Shown piece by piece: positions 52,988 through 60,235 of a DNA stretch of 64,000 bases. Each line of letters starts with the position of its first letter. The first letter of the stretch is position 1. The position numbers were made by a program, and so were the translations under genes. The DNA comes from JAABTH01 sp964492615. Lineage in GTDB: Bacteria > Bacillota > Dethiobacteria > DTU022. The stretch lies in assembly GCA_964492615.1 (NCBI GenBank), contig CAZBKZ010000006.1, positions 1 to 64,000 of the forward strand, written 5' to 3'. The notes beneath the pieces are model-generated. The model was not told the DNA's origin and searched no databases. It saw only the letters and a program-made list of their open reading frames with translations.

Positions 52988-53015
52988 CATCCCGGTGACA
53001 AAAGTCACCGGGATG
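52988..53015. other. Perfect 12-bp hairpin between protease and FHA genes
   Basis: CATCCCGGTGAC (52988-52999) and its exact complement (53004-53015) with an AAAA loop. No T-run on either strand, so it is not a plain terminator; it may be an mRNA stability or processing element or a partial terminator. Confidence 0.5.
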
Positions 53016-53076
53016 ATTTACCAAAACACATAAAAACCTTCTAACTGATTTTTTACAGCTTAAATAGCTTTGGCGT

Positions 53077-54591
53077 TTATTCTAAGGTAAGCTCAAATAG
53101 CTCTTTTGAATCGGAAATATAGAAACGATCACCCGTATTCAAATAGTGGGTCTTACCTGTCTCCAGTCTTTGATTGGAAGGCAGAAAGGTGCCATTTGAA
53201 GATGAATCTTCAAGGCTGAACCTTTGAGCATTTTCATCATAAGAAATAGTAACATGTTTCCTGCTAACTTCTTCAAAAGACTGTGGATAAACAAGTTGAG
53301 CAAGCTTGGGGTCACGTCCTATAATCAGTTGCCCCTGGATTAGTTCAATTTTCTGCCCGGCAAAGTGACCTGAAATACCCTTCACACTGGCCCTGGGCCC
53401 AACTGGCTTCGCTTTTGTTACCGGGGCGGCTGCAGTTTTTACGCTGGCCTGGGTTACCGGAGAAGTTGATGCCCGTTGGGTAGGGGGAGCCTGCATGGGA
53501 GGTGACCCAACTGAAGCCCTGGCAGGTGCCGGCTTATTGCCCCTGCTTAAAAGTATTATTAACACTATAACAATAATTAAAGCTGCTGCACCTATGGCAA
53601 CATACATGATCGGAAAACCGCTTTCTTCAACCGGCGGGGTGGTTGTTTCTACTACCGGTTCGGGCTGTGGCTCGGGCTCAGTAATCGGTTCGGGTTCAGG
53701 TACCGGAGGTTCTTCAGCTGTTTGATCTACTACAGGGGCACCCGCTCCTGCTTCGATATAGGGGATTCCTCTTGAACGTAGAAAATCTGTCAAGACGTCT
53801 ATCTGCACGGCGTAGTTAATTTCTGAAGGAATCACCGCATCGCCGGTTATTCTCACTATGCCACCCGAGGCTATACCGATAACAACTCCATCCCTGTTAA
53901 CCAATGGTCCACCAGAATTTCCACCACTGATCGCTGTATCAGTTTGAAAAACCGGGACTCCTTCCGAAGAAGTTATTCTGCTGACAATCCCTTTCGTAAT
54001 AGTTGAATCCGAGTAATGCGCCGTATTCAAATCTGACAACACTTCAGCAATCCCGGGGTAACCAATAGCATAAACCTCTTCACCGCGCTGTACCATTCCG
54101 GTATGACCGAACTCAAGCACTTCATAACCAAACAAGCGGTGCCTGGGGTCTATTTCAAGGACTGATATATCGGAGGTCATCAACGAATCGTATACCGCAA
54201 TCGGAACATAGTCATCCCTGGCCCTGACAAGATACAGGCCTATTTCTTCAACATTTCTTACCCGGAAAGGGTTCGGCCAGTCAAGGGCGCGATTCCGGTT
54301 TATAACATGAAAATTTGTTACAACATATCGGAATTCCGCTGTATCATCAACACCAACTAAAAAACCGCTGCCCATGTGAACATAAAGATCGCTTTCATCG
54401 AAATCACCTGTGATGGGGTCCCTTAAGGCATCCCTCCAGGCCTCGGTATTCGGCAATTTCCAGGCTATCATCACTACACTCTTGGACGCTCTGTCTACTG
54501 CTTCCTGGGCAAAGGCGGGGCTGCAAACACTAATAATCATTAAGATTGCAATTGCTAAAAGTATTAACGAACGCGTTAAGGTTATTCTCAT
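53077..54591 (-). CDS. Trypsin-like membrane protease with cytosolic FHA domain
   Basis: 504 residues. Signal/anchor sequence (about 8-28, ending AFA), then a DegP-like serine protease domain outside (about 35-275) with catalytic His in VVTNFHVI, Asp in TSDISVLEID and Ser in ISGGNSGGPL. A Pro/Glu-rich stalk (EPEPITEPEPQPEP), TM helix (about 325-347), a Ser/Ala/Pro linker, and a C-terminal FHA domain in the cytosol (about 410-504): IIGRDPKLAQL, SRKHVTISYD, SSSNGTFLPS. No PDZ domain. It links cell-envelope proteolysis with phosphothreonine recognition. Confidence 0.9.
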   Translation of the reverse strand: MRITLTRSLILLAIAILMIISVCSPAFAQEAVDRASKSVVMIAWKLPNTEAWRDALRDPITGDFDESDLYVHMGSGFLVGVDDTAEFRYVVTNFHVINRNRALDWPNPFRVRNVEEIGLYLVRARDDYVPIAVYDSLMTSDISVLEIDPRHRLFGYEVLEFGHTGMVQRGEEVYAIGYPGIAEVLSDLNTAHYSDSTITKGIVSRITSSEGVPVFQTDTAISGGNSGGPLVNRDGVVIGIASGGIVRITGDAVIPSEINYAVQIDVLTDFLRSRGIPYIEAGAGAPVVDQTAEEPPVPEPEPITEPEPQPEPVVETTTPPVEESGFPIMYVAIGAAALIIVIVLIILLSRGNKPAPARASVGSPPMQAPPTQRASTSPVTQASVKTAAAPVTKAKPVGPRASVKGISGHFAGQKIELIQGQLIIGRDPKLAQLVYPQSFEEVSRKHVTISYDENAQRFSLEDSSSNGTFLPSNQRLETGKTHYLNTGDRFYISDSKELFELTLE

Positions 54592-54750
54592 GAAACCATC
54601 CCTCCACTTTTTTATTAAACCGGATTGGTTTGCCGATAGAGCTGACCGAACAGTATAGCAAAAACTACTTTTAAATAGTACCCCCCCAGTATCAATATAA
54701 TTAATCCGGCTACAGGAATAAAAGCAAATGCACCGCCCCTTTTAATGTGA

Positions 54751-55620
54751 TCATCCCGACAATATTGACAGCACCACTACTGTCACGTTATCCTGATGTG
54801 GATTATTTTTAGTTAAAACCTCTTTAACCATCTCTTCAGCTACGTTATTAAAACTATTGCGAAGAACAGTAATAATTTCATTTTCAGTCAGTGTATTAGT
54901 CAGTCCATCACTGCAGAGTAATATTTTGTCACCGTTCAGCAAATCAAGAGGCTCTTCCTCCTGACATATTTCTTTTAAATCGGCCAGACCCAAATAACTG
55001 GTCAGATAATCCCTCTCGGGATGCTCAAGCGCTTCCTGCGCTGTCAACCTGCCATTGGTAACATCATCTTCGAGATAATTGGCATATATATGATCCCTGG
55101 TTAACTGCTTTAAACTGTTATTCCGATAGAGATATATTCTGCTGTCGCCAGCGGATATCCAATGTAGGTGATTGCCGATAATAACTGCTGCAACTATAGT
55201 GGTGCCGAGATCGTGTTCTTCAAATTGGCCATACGCCAAATCAAATACAGCAGTATTGGCTATTAGCATAGCACGCTTCATGGTCTGGGCTATTGTTTCT
55301 GAGACTTTTCTATTTTCATATGTTTTCATAAATGCAGCCGAGGCAACAGTGCTAGCTTCCTCTCCGAGTTCAAGCCCACCCATACCGTCGGCAACGAGAG
55401 CGAGAATGCCGTTGTCCTCTACAAACTTGTCATTGCTGAAATCAGATATAGCAAAAGCATCTTCCTGGTTTTCCCTGGCGCCAACATGTTGAAAGTTAGA
55501 TGGGATCACCTGGAGCGCACGACTAACCCGGGCTGCTACTGTTTTTTTCCTTTTTGTCGGTTTTGTTTCTTCTGATTGGGCGATATAAGTATCTTGCTTC
55601 TTTTTCTTCCCAAAAAACAT
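54751..55620 (-). CDS. PP2C-family Ser/Thr phosphatase, second copy
   Basis: 289 residues from ATG at 55620 (the longest frame begins at 55698). N-terminal basic segment, then PP2C motifs: ENQEDAFAISD, VADGMGGLELGEEAS, ISAGDSRIYLYR, TRDHIY, LCSDGLTNTL, and PHQDNVTVVVL. Soluble. First gene of the leftward phosphorylation island; the start is divergent to glnA. Confidence 0.92.
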   Translation of the reverse strand: MFFGKKKKQDTYIAQSEETKPTKRKKTVAARVSRALQVIPSNFQHVGARENQEDAFAISDFSNDKFVEDNGILALVADGMGGLELGEEASTVASAAFMKTYENRKVSETIAQTMKRAMLIANTAVFDLAYGQFEEHDLGTTIVAAVIIGNHLHWISAGDSRIYLYRNNSLKQLTRDHIYANYLEDDVTNGRLTAQEALEHPERDYLTSYLGLADLKEICQEEEPLDLLNGDKILLCSDGLTNTLTENEIITVLRNSFNNVAEEMVKEVLTKNNPHQDNVTVVVLSILSG

Positions 55621-55807
55621 ATTTACTATCGCCACCTGACCATATGGTTTCCTCTTGTGCCTGATTCTTATATTAGCTTCTCTTCGCCCTGCATGCATCT
55701 GGCAATTGTTTTTATTATTTCTACATCATTTTATTAATTCCTTTTATTTACTCTTAAGAGGCAGAAAATATCGACTGGCTTATCATAACTTTTTTTGGGC
55801 CAAACTA

Positions 55808-55836
55808 TTGACACTAACTGTAAAAACGTATATACT
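55808..55836 (+). promoter_or_regulatory. Consensus promoter of glnA
   Basis: TTGACA (55808-55813), 17 bases, TATACT (55831-55836). Predicted start about 55843, the first G of the leader hairpin. Confidence 0.85.
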
Positions 55837-55842
55837 TTTTTT

Positions 55843-55894
55843 GGGCAAAGGCGCCCGTCATTCAGTCATATGACTGCAGGCGGGCGTTTTTATT
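55843..55894 (+). promoter_or_regulatory. Attenuator leader of glnA with ANTAR-type hexaloop
   Basis: Two exclusive folds. (1) A small hairpin GGGC-AAAGGC-GCCC (55843-55856), six-base loop with A at position 1 and G at position 4, the pattern recognised by ANTAR antiterminators. (2) A terminator with arms CGCCCG (55852-55857) and CGGGCG (55881-55886), an internal stem CAGTC/GACTG, then TTTTTATTTTT. The 3-prime arm of fold 1 is part of the 5-prime arm of fold 2, so stabilising the hexaloop stops termination. ANTAR targets usually have a second hexaloop; I did not find it. An ANTAR protein is encoded just after glnA. Confidence 0.7.
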
Positions 55895-55923
55895 TTTATT
55901 TAATACAAAAGGAGCTGTTGTTA

Positions 55924-57252
55924 ATGGGTAAAACAAAAGATGACGTTCTCGCCATGGCAAAAGAATCAGGAGTGAAGTTTATCCGCCTGCAGTTTACCGA
56001 TCTTTCAGGGCAATTAAAGAATGTGGCGATAACCTCGGACCAACTGCCAAAAGCACTCGATAACGAGCTGATGTTTGACGGATCGTCAATTGAAGGGTTT
56101 GTAAGAATTGAAGAGTCAGACATGTATCTCAGGCCGGACTTTGATACCTTTACTGTCTTCCCCTGGAGCCCCAGTGAAAATGGTGTAGCCAGGCTAATGT
56201 GCGATGTTTATACGCCCGAGGGCGAGCCATTTGCCGGCTGCCCCCGCAGCCAGCTTAAAAAAATGATCGCTTTAGCCGCTGAAAAAGGCTATACGATGAA
56301 CTGCGGTCCTGAAGCAGAGTTTTTTATGTTCCATACCGATGAAAGCGGCGCACCCACCTTGGAAACACACGATAAGGGAGGATATTTTGACCTTGCCCCG
56401 ACCGACCGTGGCGAAAGCGCCCGCCGCGATATGGTCCTGGGCCTGGAGCAGATGGGACTGGAAATTGAAGCATCTCATCATGAAGTGGCCCCCGGACAGC
56501 ATGAAATAGATTTTAAATACGGCGATGCCCTGCATACAGCAGATGATCTTTCCACATTCCGCTTTGTAATCCGCACAATCGCCCAGAGACACGGTCTCTA
56601 TGCTACATTTATGCCGAAGCCGATCGCCATGATTAACGGTTCCGGTATGCACACCCATCTCTCACTTTTTAAAGATGGCAAGAACATTTTCAACGATCCC
56701 GGAGCTCCGGACGAAATCAGCCAGGAAATGCTCTGGTTTATCGGCGGCCTGCTTAAACATGCCAAAGGTTTTACTGCCGTTACAAACCCGCTTGTTAACT
56801 CATATAAACGCCTGGTGCCCGGTTATGAAGCACCAGTTTATATCGCCTGGTCATACCGTAACCGCAGCCCGCTAATCAGGATACCTGCCCGCAGGGGCAT
56901 CGGTACCAGGTGTGAGTTACGCAGCCCCGATCCTTCCTGCAACCCATACCTTTCTTTCGCCGTTATGCTCCGTGCCGGCCTTGACGGTATTGAAAACAAA
57001 ATTGATCCGCCTGATCCGGTTAACCTGAATATCTATACCATGAGCGATGAAGAAAAAGAACAGCACAACATTGAAAGCTTACCGGGTACCCTATATGATG
57101 CAATAATAGAACTCGATAAAGACAAGGTTATACAGGAAGCTCTTGGAAAACATATTTACGATCGCTTCCGCGAAGGCAGAATGAAGGAATGGCTTGATTA
57201 CCGGATCCAGGTGCACGATTGGGAAGTTAAACAATATCTGGCAAGGTTCTAG
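55924..57252 (+). CDS. glnA: Glutamine synthetase type I
   Basis: 442 residues from ATG at 55924, after AAAGGAG; the longest frame runs upstream through the attenuator and is not real. Motifs: LMFDGSSIEGFVRIEESDMYLRPD, GPEAEFFMF, the glutamate and ATP sites, NGSGMHTHLS, the Asp50 loop, and YEAPVYIAWSYRNRSPLIRIPA. Length 442 and no adenylation-site extension mark the GSI-alpha form of Bacillota, regulated by feedback and by repressors rather than adenylylation. Makes glutamine from glutamate, ammonia and ATP. Regulated by the leader attenuator upstream. Confidence 0.97.
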   Translation: MGKTKDDVLAMAKESGVKFIRLQFTDLSGQLKNVAITSDQLPKALDNELMFDGSSIEGFVRIEESDMYLRPDFDTFTVFPWSPSENGVARLMCDVYTPEGEPFAGCPRSQLKKMIALAAEKGYTMNCGPEAEFFMFHTDESGAPTLETHDKGGYFDLAPTDRGESARRDMVLGLEQMGLEIEASHHEVAPGQHEIDFKYGDALHTADDLSTFRFVIRTIAQRHGLYATFMPKPIAMINGSGMHTHLSLFKDGKNIFNDPGAPDEISQEMLWFIGGLLKHAKGFTAVTNPLVNSYKRLVPGYEAPVYIAWSYRNRSPLIRIPARRGIGTRCELRSPDPSCNPYLSFAVMLRAGLDGIENKIDPPDPVNLNIYTMSDEEKEQHNIESLPGTLYDAIIELDKDKVIQEALGKHIYDRFREGRMKEWLDYRIQVHDWEVKQYLARF

Positions 57253-57275
57253 CCAAATTCTTTAAAAGTAAAATG

Positions 57276-57313
57276 TCCGGGCAGCCCCTGCCGCTTAACA
57301 GGGGCTGCCCGGA
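57276..57313 (+). terminator. Strong hairpin between glnA and the ANTAR gene
   Basis: Perfect 15-bp GC-rich stem (57276-57290 with 57299-57313), loop CCGCTTAA, no T-run immediately after. It can slow transcription or protect glnA mRNA; a weak terminator is possible. Confidence 0.55.
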
Positions 57314-57429
57314 TCACTTATCCTGATTAAAAACTGGAAGAAAAATTCCGCTCCAACATCGTCTATACTTGCCATTGTTTGAAAATAACCATAGTATATA
57401 AAAAGAATCAACGCTGCAAGGAGAACCGT

Positions 57430-58011
57430 ATGCTAAATAATAACTGTGATTACTGCATCGGCACTAACAACGCGGCATTTAAACAGTTCATCTCAACCGT
57501 TCTTAATCAGGCCGGCTACTACTCGGCTGGTAACGCAAAAAACATACCCTCATTGCTACGCCTGTTACGTTCAGTACAGCCCTGGCTTGTCGTGGTTGAC
57601 ACTGAGCTGCCGCCAGGAAATATCAGCGAACTTGCCGACATCATTGAAAACGACGCCCTCGCTGCAGCTATCTATATTAACACCGGAACTACAAAAATCG
57701 ATGGTTATGTTTCCCTTGATTACCCTGTAAAACAGCAGGTTCTAATTGCTGTTGCTAATGCTGTATGCAGCGAATATGCCCGCAAAAAAAGGATGCATTC
57801 AAAGATTGCATCCCTTCAGCAAAAAATTGATGAACAGAAAATTATCGACAGGGCTAAACGCCTGTTGATCAAAAAATATTCACTTAGTGAAGAAGAGGCT
57901 TTTCGCCTTATTCAGAAAAACAGTATGGACTGCCGCATCTCCATGGCCGAAACAGCCACCAGGGTAATCAGCAACCCCGGGACTTTTGCCTCTTTATTGC
58001 CGCCCCGATAA
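57430..58011 (+). CDS. ANTAR-domain antiterminator with pseudo-receiver
   Basis: 193 residues. ATG at 57430 follows AAGGAGAA by 4-5 bases. The first 110 residues look like a response-regulator receiver fold in which the usual acid pair at the N-terminus is missing (MLNNNCDYC), while the beta-3 Asp may survive in LVVVDTELPP. A coiled segment (HSKIASLQQKIDEQKI) leads into the C-terminal ANTAR domain (about 135-190): RAKRLLIKKYSLSEEEAFRLI, then MDCRISMAETATRVI. ANTAR proteins bind RNA hexaloops and block terminators. Next to glnA, it is a good candidate for the glutamine synthetase regulator. Tail overlaps pyrG by 44 bases. Confidence 0.88.
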   Translation: MLNNNCDYCIGTNNAAFKQFISTVLNQAGYYSAGNAKNIPSLLRLLRSVQPWLVVVDTELPPGNISELADIIENDALAAAIYINTGTTKIDGYVSLDYPVKQQVLIAVANAVCSEYARKKRMHSKIASLQQKIDEQKIIDRAKRLLIKKYSLSEEEAFRLIQKNSMDCRISMAETATRVISNPGTFASLLPPR

Positions 58012-59581
58012 AATCCCTGAAAAGCGGGTGAGCCCGGGTCGGGCGCGATTTAAACTCGGGATGAAACTGGACCGCCAGAAACCAGGGATGATCTTTCAGT
58101 TCAATCATTTCAACCAGATCATCCTGACGGTTATAACCGCTGAATATCATTCCGGCCTCTTCCAATAATTTGATATAACTGTTATTAAATTCGTACCTGT
58201 GGCGATGCCTTTCTGAAATTTCTTCCTGTTTATAAGCTTTTTCCGCCAGGGTACCCTTTTTTATCGTACAGGGATATGCGCCAAGCCGCAGCGTTCCTCC
58301 AATACGGGTATTATCTTTTTGCCCGGGCAGGTAATCGATTACCGGGTCAGGTGTATCTGAATCGAATTCAGTGCTATTCGCTTCACTAATACCGGCAACA
58401 TTACGGGCAAACTCAATTACAGCGCACTGCATACCGAGACAGAGGCCGAGAAAAGGTATTTGGTTATCGCGGGCCGTACGTACAGCTTCAATTTTACCTT
58501 CAATTCCTCTCTCGCCAAACCCTCCCGGCACCAGAATTCCATCAACTTCGTTCAGTATATTACCGGCTTTCCCCTGCTCAATATCCTCGGCCTGAACCAG
58601 CACAGTATTAACTTTTACATTGTGTTCCATTCCGGCATGATCCAGGGCGGCATTAATACTGATGTAGGCATCGGGAAGGGCTATATACTTGCCGACTAGA
58701 GCAACAGATACTTCTGCCTGCAAACTCTTGGCCTGCTCAACCATATTCCCCCATTGAGACATATCTCCGGGCCCGCACGCGAGGTTAAGCTTATTTACAA
58801 CCATCTGGTCAAGATTCTGTTCCCTGAGCAGCTGGGGTACTTCATAAATTATGTCAGTGTCAATATTTTCAACAACCTCTTCCGGCTGAACGTTGCAGAA
58901 AAGAGCTATTTTTCTTTTCAGATCATCACCAAGATGCTGTTCAGTCCGGCAAACTATCAAATCAGGCTGTATACCGATTGAGCGCAATTCCTTTACACTA
59001 TGCTGTGTCGGCTTGGTTTTTAGCTCACCAGACATGCGTAAAAAGGGAACCAGCGTCACATGAATGAACAATACATTTTCCCAGCCAATCTCATACCGTA
59101 GCTGGCGAATGGCCTCCAAGAAAGGCAGGCTTTCAATATCGCCCACAGTTCCGCCAATTTCGGTAATAACCAGGTCAAGATCACTTTGCTGCTCGGCCTT
59201 GGTAACACATTTTTTAATTTGATCAGTAATATGGGGAATTACCTGGACTGTATTGCCATTATATAAACCATCCCGCTCACCTTCAATTACTGACCAGTAG
59301 ATCTTTCCGGCAGTAACATTATTGTTGCGAGTTAAATGTTCATCAATAAAACGTTCATAGTGCCCCAGATCAAGATCCGTTTCCGCCCCATCTTCAGTGA
59401 CAAAAACCTCTCCGTGCTGGTAAGGGCTCATAGTTCCGGGATCGTAATTGATGTAGGGATCAAACTTTTGGATGGTTAGTTTAAGACCTCTGTTTTTCAA
59501 CAAGCAGCCGAGAGATGCCGCTGTGATACCTTTACCCAGAGATGACACAACTCCGCCGGTAATAAAAATGTACTTTGCCAT
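57968..59581 (-). CDS. pyrG: CTP synthase
   Basis: 537 residues. MAKYIFITGGVVSSLGKGITAASLG is the family start; synthase-domain loop FDPYINYDPGTMSPYQHGEV; glutaminase nucleophile Cys in LGLCLGMQCAVIEFARN; triad His/Glu in AVQFHPEFKSRP. Converts UTP to CTP with glutamine. Its 3-prime end overlaps the ANTAR gene tail to tail by 44 bases. Confidence 0.97.
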   Translation of the reverse strand: MAKYIFITGGVVSSLGKGITAASLGCLLKNRGLKLTIQKFDPYINYDPGTMSPYQHGEVFVTEDGAETDLDLGHYERFIDEHLTRNNNVTAGKIYWSVIEGERDGLYNGNTVQVIPHITDQIKKCVTKAEQQSDLDLVITEIGGTVGDIESLPFLEAIRQLRYEIGWENVLFIHVTLVPFLRMSGELKTKPTQHSVKELRSIGIQPDLIVCRTEQHLGDDLKRKIALFCNVQPEEVVENIDTDIIYEVPQLLREQNLDQMVVNKLNLACGPGDMSQWGNMVEQAKSLQAEVSVALVGKYIALPDAYISINAALDHAGMEHNVKVNTVLVQAEDIEQGKAGNILNEVDGILVPGGFGERGIEGKIEAVRTARDNQIPFLGLCLGMQCAVIEFARNVAGISEANSTEFDSDTPDPVIDYLPGQKDNTRIGGTLRLGAYPCTIKKGTLAEKAYKQEEISERHRHRYEFNNSYIKLLEEAGMIFSGYNRQDDLVEMIELKDHPWFLAVQFHPEFKSRPTRAHPLFRDFIGAAIKRQKSRGC

Positions 59582-59644
59582 AAGCGCCCCCTTGCTGCTA
59601 ATTGTAAAATTTACCTGTCAGCAACTGCTGCAGTTGGAACTGCT

Positions 59645-59827
59645 TCACCCACCACAGCCCGAGGAGGCAGTTCCGCCGCCGGTGGAACTCTTTCCGGTTC
59701 GGAAAGATGATATAACCCTGGGTGATTCTTTTCCGCAGGCTGGGCACCTGACTTTGTCAACAGAACCGCTGCAAAGCTCTTCAAACTTTTTGTTGCAATC
59801 GGAGCAAAAAAATTCGTAAAGTGGCAA
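59645..59827 (-). CDS. FmdB-family zinc ribbon protein
   Basis: 60 residues from TTG at 59827, which lies 8-10 bases after GGAGGAGG; the ATG at 59845 is inside that site. MPLYEFFCSDCNKKFEELC is the FmdB N-terminus; two CxxC pairs (CSDC and CPACGKE) bind zinc. C-terminal tail rich in Ser/Gly/Thr with a last Cys (SGCGG). Putative regulator or assembly protein; function unknown. Downstream of a 30-residue basic peptide gene on the same strand. Confidence 0.85.
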   Translation of the reverse strand: MPLYEFFCSDCNKKFEELCSGSVDKVRCPACGKESPRVISSFRTGKSSTGGGTASSGCGG

Positions 59828-59871
59828 AACTGCACCTCCTCCCATTTATTGTACAGCCGCCAGGCGGCTAA

Positions 59872-59964
59872 CTAGGTCCGGCCCTTCAACCTCTTTCTTT
59901 TCTTGGCCCGTCTTCTCTTCTTACGCTGTCTTTTAAGCTGCTTACGTGTTTTTTCTTTAGCCAT
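59872..59964 (-). CDS. Ultra-basic 30-residue peptide (unrecognised)
   Basis: A 30-codon frame from ATG at 59964 to TAG. The product is MAKEKTRKQLKRQRKKRRR followed by AKKRKRLKGRT: over half Lys/Arg, with no hydrophobic residue except Ala and Leu. AAGGAGGG lies 13-14 bases upstream. It resembles the shortest ribosomal proteins or RNA-binding peptides, but I do not recognise a family. It is separated from fmdB by a short GC hairpin (59855-59869). Small size means coding status needs proof. Confidence 0.55.
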   Translation of the reverse strand: MAKEKTRKQLKRQRKKRRRAKKRKRLKGRT

Positions 59965-60019
59965 AGTCTGAACCTTACCCTCCTTTACGTAACATCAAAA
60001 CAAAAAAAACCTACCTGTT

Positions 60020-60061
60020 ATTATATCATTGCTTACCAAGTGAAAAAAGGGTAATTTTCAC
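60020..60061. promoter_or_regulatory. Divergent promoter region with operator-like inverted repeat
   Basis: TTGCTT (60029-60034) with TAATTT 17 bases on (60052-60057) could serve nrdJ. On the minus strand a TATAAT (60025-60020) could serve the basic peptide. The inverted repeat GTGAAAA/TTTTCAC (60040-60046 and 60055-60061) overlaps them, so a repressor site is possible. NrdR box was not convincingly found. Confidence 0.35.
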
Positions 60062-60235
60062 TATAGATAACTATGGTAGATAAATATGAAGTTAAAAACA
60101 AAATTATTTTATTTAAAATGAATGAAAAAAGCAAGAGACATAGAATATAGATTATTAAACGAAAGAAACTGGCCTTCCGGAAAATGAACCGGGCCGCTAA
60201 ATTACACAATATAAATATCCAGGAGGAACTACCCT

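Noticed and set aside
55857..55880. Second ANTAR hexaloop in the glnA leader
   Set aside because: The inner stem CAGTC/GACTG closes a four-base ATAT loop, and the six-base version starts with C, so it does not fit the A1/G4 rule.
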